From Diphasiastrum complanatum (Eukaryota; Streptophyta; Lycopodiopsida; Lycopodiales; Lycopodiaceae): 64,000 nt of DNA. Of this stretch, positions 60,953 through 64,000 are shown one piece after another. Made by a program: the position numbers and the translations under genes. The stretch is from NCBI GenBank assembly GCA_029204225.1, contig CM055100.1, positions 54,619,597 to 54,683,596 of the forward strand. The letters run 5' to 3'. Under the pieces are notes generated by a model. The model was not told the DNA's origin, did no database searches, and saw nothing but the letters and a program-made list of their open reading frames with translations. Position 1 is the first letter of the stretch. Every line of letters starts with the position of its first letter.

Positions 60953-61719
60953 GACTCAGGTAGTGGGTGATTTAAATAAGGTACGTATGAACTTTTGGTT
61001 CTAATTATTCTTTTTCCACCCGACTTACTTGGACTAAAAAAAAAATTTATTCAAAAGCTTCGGCTCATTTGACCGGTACCTTGGTCAAATTTTCATGAAA
61101 TTTGAGACCCTAGTCCCTAATCCACGATTGCCCAAAAAACAATTGGAAAACAAATATTTACTTCGGACCCCAAAATAGCAATGTAAGCGTATAGGAATTT
61201 AGCCTTTTTTGCTTGTCTCCAAGGAATTTCCTTCACTCAAAGGAAGCTGTCCCTTCTAGAAACAAGAGGACCTAAAAAATTTGTTTTATGTCATGACCCA
61301 TACTAGCGCACGAATTGTAATAAAGTCACTATATTGCACTTAGTTAATTAGTTGTTACTAATAACTTGCAATTCAAACTCTAATACCCTTATGTATGCAC
61401 GAAGGCCACTCAACTGCTCTTCAAAAACCGAAGTCCAAAAATAACTGCAAAAATCCTTTTGCAGAGTAAGGGAAAAAAACAATATCTAACAAGAAAACAA
61501 ACAACTTGTTTTCCAAGCATCATTATTCCATCCTCTGCCATTTCTCTGATGGACGGTCCACAATGAGTGTATGAAACACCAAAAACCATTTGTGGATGCC
61601 ATGGTCCACACAAGGGCACCCACCAAACAACATGCAAAATCTTTTTCATTGATGTTCTTTAAAAGACATTCCTTGCATGCTAAAGGGGTCCCCACCTCCC
61701 AAAAAAAATTTGCAAAACA

Positions 61720-62140
61720 TGAGAGGTGCGCTCCCCCCCCCTTTTTTCTCTCTCTCACTCGGCCTCACCCGTGACCTGTCGCGATCTGCTAGGAGCAAAA
61801 AAATTCCGCCATAGCTGTCGAGAGAGAGAGAGAGAGAGAGAGAGAGAGCACGAGCGAGCGAGCGGGCCAGAGGATCCGGGTATGGGATCGCCCCACCCCC
61901 ACGCGTTGACAGGCCAGACTTCGGCCACCCAATCACTCCCTCCACAGCGCTGGACAACAGCCAAAGTTTTTGTTTTTTTTGTCACATGCAGGTTCTGAGT
62001 GGACTCCACAAGAGAGTGGCAGCTACAGTCCACAATGGCAACTTGTTTCCCATATAAGGAGGACAGTTCTTCACCGAATACACTCCTAGATGAACACCTT
62101 CCTTCTAACCATCTGTTAGAAAGACCAACACACAGCATGC
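61720..62140. other. GC-rich block of foreign composition inside the derivative
   Basis: A C-run, a (GA)n tract (61820-61848) and a GC-rich stretch with several CpG are followed by CCCATATAAGGAGG (about 62050). It resembles a host promoter or 5'UTR more than retroelement sequence; origin not established. Confidence 0.3.
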
Positions 62141-63010
62141 AAAGCAGTCTCTTCTGCTTTTAGTAGCATGCAAGCTTCATTCTCAAAGCTTTTTATGCAG
62201 AGTTGGGTTCCCTGAAGCAGCGTGTACTACTGTCTGAGATTTTCCTTACTTCTATTCATTGTTGCTTCTGCCTCATTCACAAGGCAATCACAGGCTTGTT
62301 CAATGAATAAAGGTTTAGGAAGCTTTACTCATTTCTAGGCAACATGCATGGAAAAATACTGCCATGAAATCCACATTCATAGCTATTTTCCTACCATTCT
62401 GCATGCCCACTTCCATTCACAGTTTTTATTGCTTCAGTCACCAAGCAGACAAACCGAATGGAAGAATGGAAGAACTGTAAGCAATAAGCAAACAGCATGC
62501 ATCGGTAAATCTTGGCAATGAAACATCACTCTACTGTCCAGTTTGCTCTTATTTCCATTTTCAACTAACAATCAATAAGTTCTAAAAATCAAGTTTGCAT
62601 TACCTATTGAAAGATAGTCAACAGAAAGTTTTGTTTTTTTTTTTTTCTACTTATGCATGCCATGCAAACCCATGAATTTACTATTCTAGATTATACATCA
62701 TGCATAAGCTTCCAACCGGTTTGCAGCAAACACTAACCACCCTTCCACACCAGGAAGAGGAATCCTTAGCCGCATACAAATCACGGATTGAACCAAAAAA
62801 TCAGCAAACCACAATAGGCTGAAAATTTCATTACATGCCAAACCATGTGAAGCAAAATCAATTCCATTCAACAATCAAAAAACGGTTTCTTAAATTGGTT
62901 CACCCAAACCGAAGGTGGAACACCTACTTGAATGACGACCAATTTACTGAAACCCAAGCCCTTGATTCCACAGCACGTCCCACACTCGTTGCTGCTCCAA
63001 CAACTCGATT

Positions 63011-63027
63011 GGCTACTCTGATACCAA
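63011..63027 (-). other. Primer-binding site of the chromovirus derivative
   Basis: The minus strand reads TTGGTATCAGAGTAGCC, complementary to initiator-Met tRNA, starting next to the LTR end at 63028. Confidence 0.9.
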
Positions 63028-63538
63028 TATAACGTCCCCAAAGACTCCCAACCGAGATAGAGCTTCCTAGAACACCAAAGGGAGGATTGCAGTAGATGAA
63101 ACCGTCCCAACCAAACGTAGACCATCCAATCTAGCCCCCGAGCAGTCCAGGAGAAAGGCAAGCTAGAAGAGCACTTCACAGACTGACAGCATATCGGTCT
63201 TAGACTCTACAATGATCCTCATAGACACTAGTGAAGATATATATAGAGATATCGCCAACCCCACCTGCCCATGCACTGAATCCACATGAAAACACTCTAA
63301 CTGGTTATGCCAATCCCCCATGCATGTCCACTGCATATAGGTACCCCTAATCCATAATAGTCAAGACCCATGCATAAGCACAATGCATGTACATCCTATC
63401 CCATACTATGATGTAACACACATGCCTATACCACATGGGTATGACCCCATGGTCCTACTGGACTACTATCCAAATTAGGCCTGGCCCCTACAACCAAGAT
63501 AGCCTCTAATGGTACAAACCCCCATCAGGGCCGTAACA
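63028..63538 (-). repeat. Chromovirus-derivative 5' LTR
   Basis: Pairs with 59577-60085; same TGTTACGGCCC start and GTTATA end. Confidence 0.95.
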
Positions 63539-63924
63539 GTTAGGACTTACTATAAAAGGAGAAAACTCGTGGAGAGACACATCTTCGCTCTTCTCTATCT
63601 CATTTCATGCTTATACATGGTTCTCTTGGGTTCTACTATCCATTGGTGCACTATACTTGTGATTACATGCAATTCTATGTGTAGAATTTATGTTTGTTAT
63701 ATTTGGATCCACACGTGTGAAATACAATAGCTTGTTGGTTTTGTATGGACAACAACAATACTTTATCATTTGATTCATATTTGATCAAGTTCTATTTGAG
63801 TTTGCATCTCATTTTGTGTGTAGATGCTGATTTTTTTACATTGGTGACATTGGTAGAGTATCTTCTTTTGTAACTTAAGATCTTTTTTGTGGATTGGATC
63901 ATAAATTATCTGAAATTCTTCACA

Positions 63925-63936
63925 TGGTATCAGAGC
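63925..63936 (+). other. Copia-5 primer-binding site
   Basis: TGGTATCAGAGC directly follows the LTR end TTCACA; perfect initiator-Met tRNA match. Confidence 0.95.
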
Positions 63937-63947
63937 TTGTGCAGGTT

Positions 63948-64000
63948 ATGAAGGAGGAAACCATATCTATCAATGATTTGGTGAAGATATCAAGGCTAGG
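63948..64000 (+). CDS. Start of Copia-5 gag, cut by the window end
   Basis: The first ATG after the PBS opens a frame reading MKEETISINDLVKISRL to the window edge. Only 17 codons are visible, so the call rests on position. Whether the element is intact cannot be judged here. Confidence 0.5.
   Translation, partial: MKEETISINDLVKISRL

Larger units (their letters stand above)
59577..63538 (-). mobile_element. Non-autonomous chromovirus derivative (4.0 kb), TSD GTTAG
   Basis: LTRs of 509 and 511 bp (59577-60085 and 63028-63538) begin TGTTACGGCCC and end GTTATA on the minus strand. GTTAG flanks both sides (59572-59576 and 63539-63543). The PBS TTGGTATCAGAGTAGCC (63027-63011) and a PPT-like AAGGGGGGGAGTA (60098-60086) are intact. 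Inside, only the last part of a Gypsy integrase with a chromodomain remains (60330-60114); gag, protease, RT and RNase H are absent. The rest of the interior is unrelated non-coding DNA. Confidence 0.9.
59313..63924 (+). repeat. 5' LTR of a Copia-4-family element (Copia-5), split by an insertion
   Basis: 59313-59571 matches the first part of the Copia-4 LTR (32652 on) and 63539-63924 matches the rest, ending ATTCTTCACA. Together about 645 bp against 651 bp. The break falls a few bases upstream of the TATA box (TATAAAAGGA at 63551), separating promoter-upstream sequence from the TATA, R and U5 regions by 4 kb. Confidence 0.9.

Noticed and set aside
61410-62138. Several 80-127-codon minus-strand frames
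   Set aside because: Overlapping frames in GC-biased or GA-repeat DNA inside a non-autonomous element, with no conserved motif.

Overview
This is a stretch of land-plant nuclear DNA from a repeat-rich genome. The evidence is plant-type Ty1/copia and Ty3/gypsy LTR retrotransposons, primer-binding sites matching plant initiator-Met and Asp tRNAs, a GT..AG intron, and one intact gene for a plant-type membrane ARM-repeat protein. There are no rRNA or tRNA genes, operons, phage or CRISPR arrays. I cannot name the species; moss, fern, gymnosperm and angiosperm are all possible. About three quarters of the window is decayed retrotransposon, much of it nested.

Layout. (1) 1-5.2 kb: first coding exon of a small membrane-anchored coiled-coil protein on the minus strand (794-1024), then non-coding DNA with an imperfect direct duplication, a G-run tract, a MITE-like inverted repeat and a TRIM-like LTR/PBS/PPT cluster. 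(2) 5.2-14.1 kb: remnants of a coiled-coil 'ORF3' type protein on both sides of a minus-strand Copia (7.3-12.3 kb) whose pol carries a solo LTR with target-site duplication (TSD) GTATC. (3) 14.1-16.8 kb: plus-strand Copia fragments. (4) 16.9-34.5 kb: a three-level nest. Minus-strand Copia-3 holds plus-strand Copia-4 (TSD ACTAT), which holds an 11.2-kb minus-strand Gypsy (TSD GTGAT) inserted within a zinc-knuckle codon run. (5) 34.5-51.1 kb: a second nest. A plus-strand Copia (LTR+PBS at 34.5-34.9 kb, gag start at 50.9 kb) is split by a minus-strand Copia containing a ~3-kb internal tandem duplication, which is itself interrupted by a gag-only element (TR-GAG type) with a 1.3-kb minisatellite leader. 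(6) 51-57 kb: the only gene island, with an 860-residue ARM-repeat membrane protein in one coding exon behind a probable 5'UTR intron. (7) 57-59.3 kb: AT-rich, no gene seen. (8) 59.3-64 kb: 5' LTR of another Copia-4-family element, split just upstream of its TATA box by a 4-kb non-autonomous chromovirus derivative (TSD GTTAG); PBS and gag start follow at the window end.

Nearly every retrotransposon reading frame is broken by stops, frameshifts, deletions or substitutions of catalytic residues. Only the ARM gene, and possibly exon 1 at the left edge, look like working host genes. The most unusual material is in the 11.2-kb Gypsy: an array of about fifteen TTCnnGAA palindromes, often spaced 11 bp apart, between pol and a long third ORF (predicted transposon-associated domain plus coiled coil). 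Similar coiled-coil ORF remnants occur twice more in the window.
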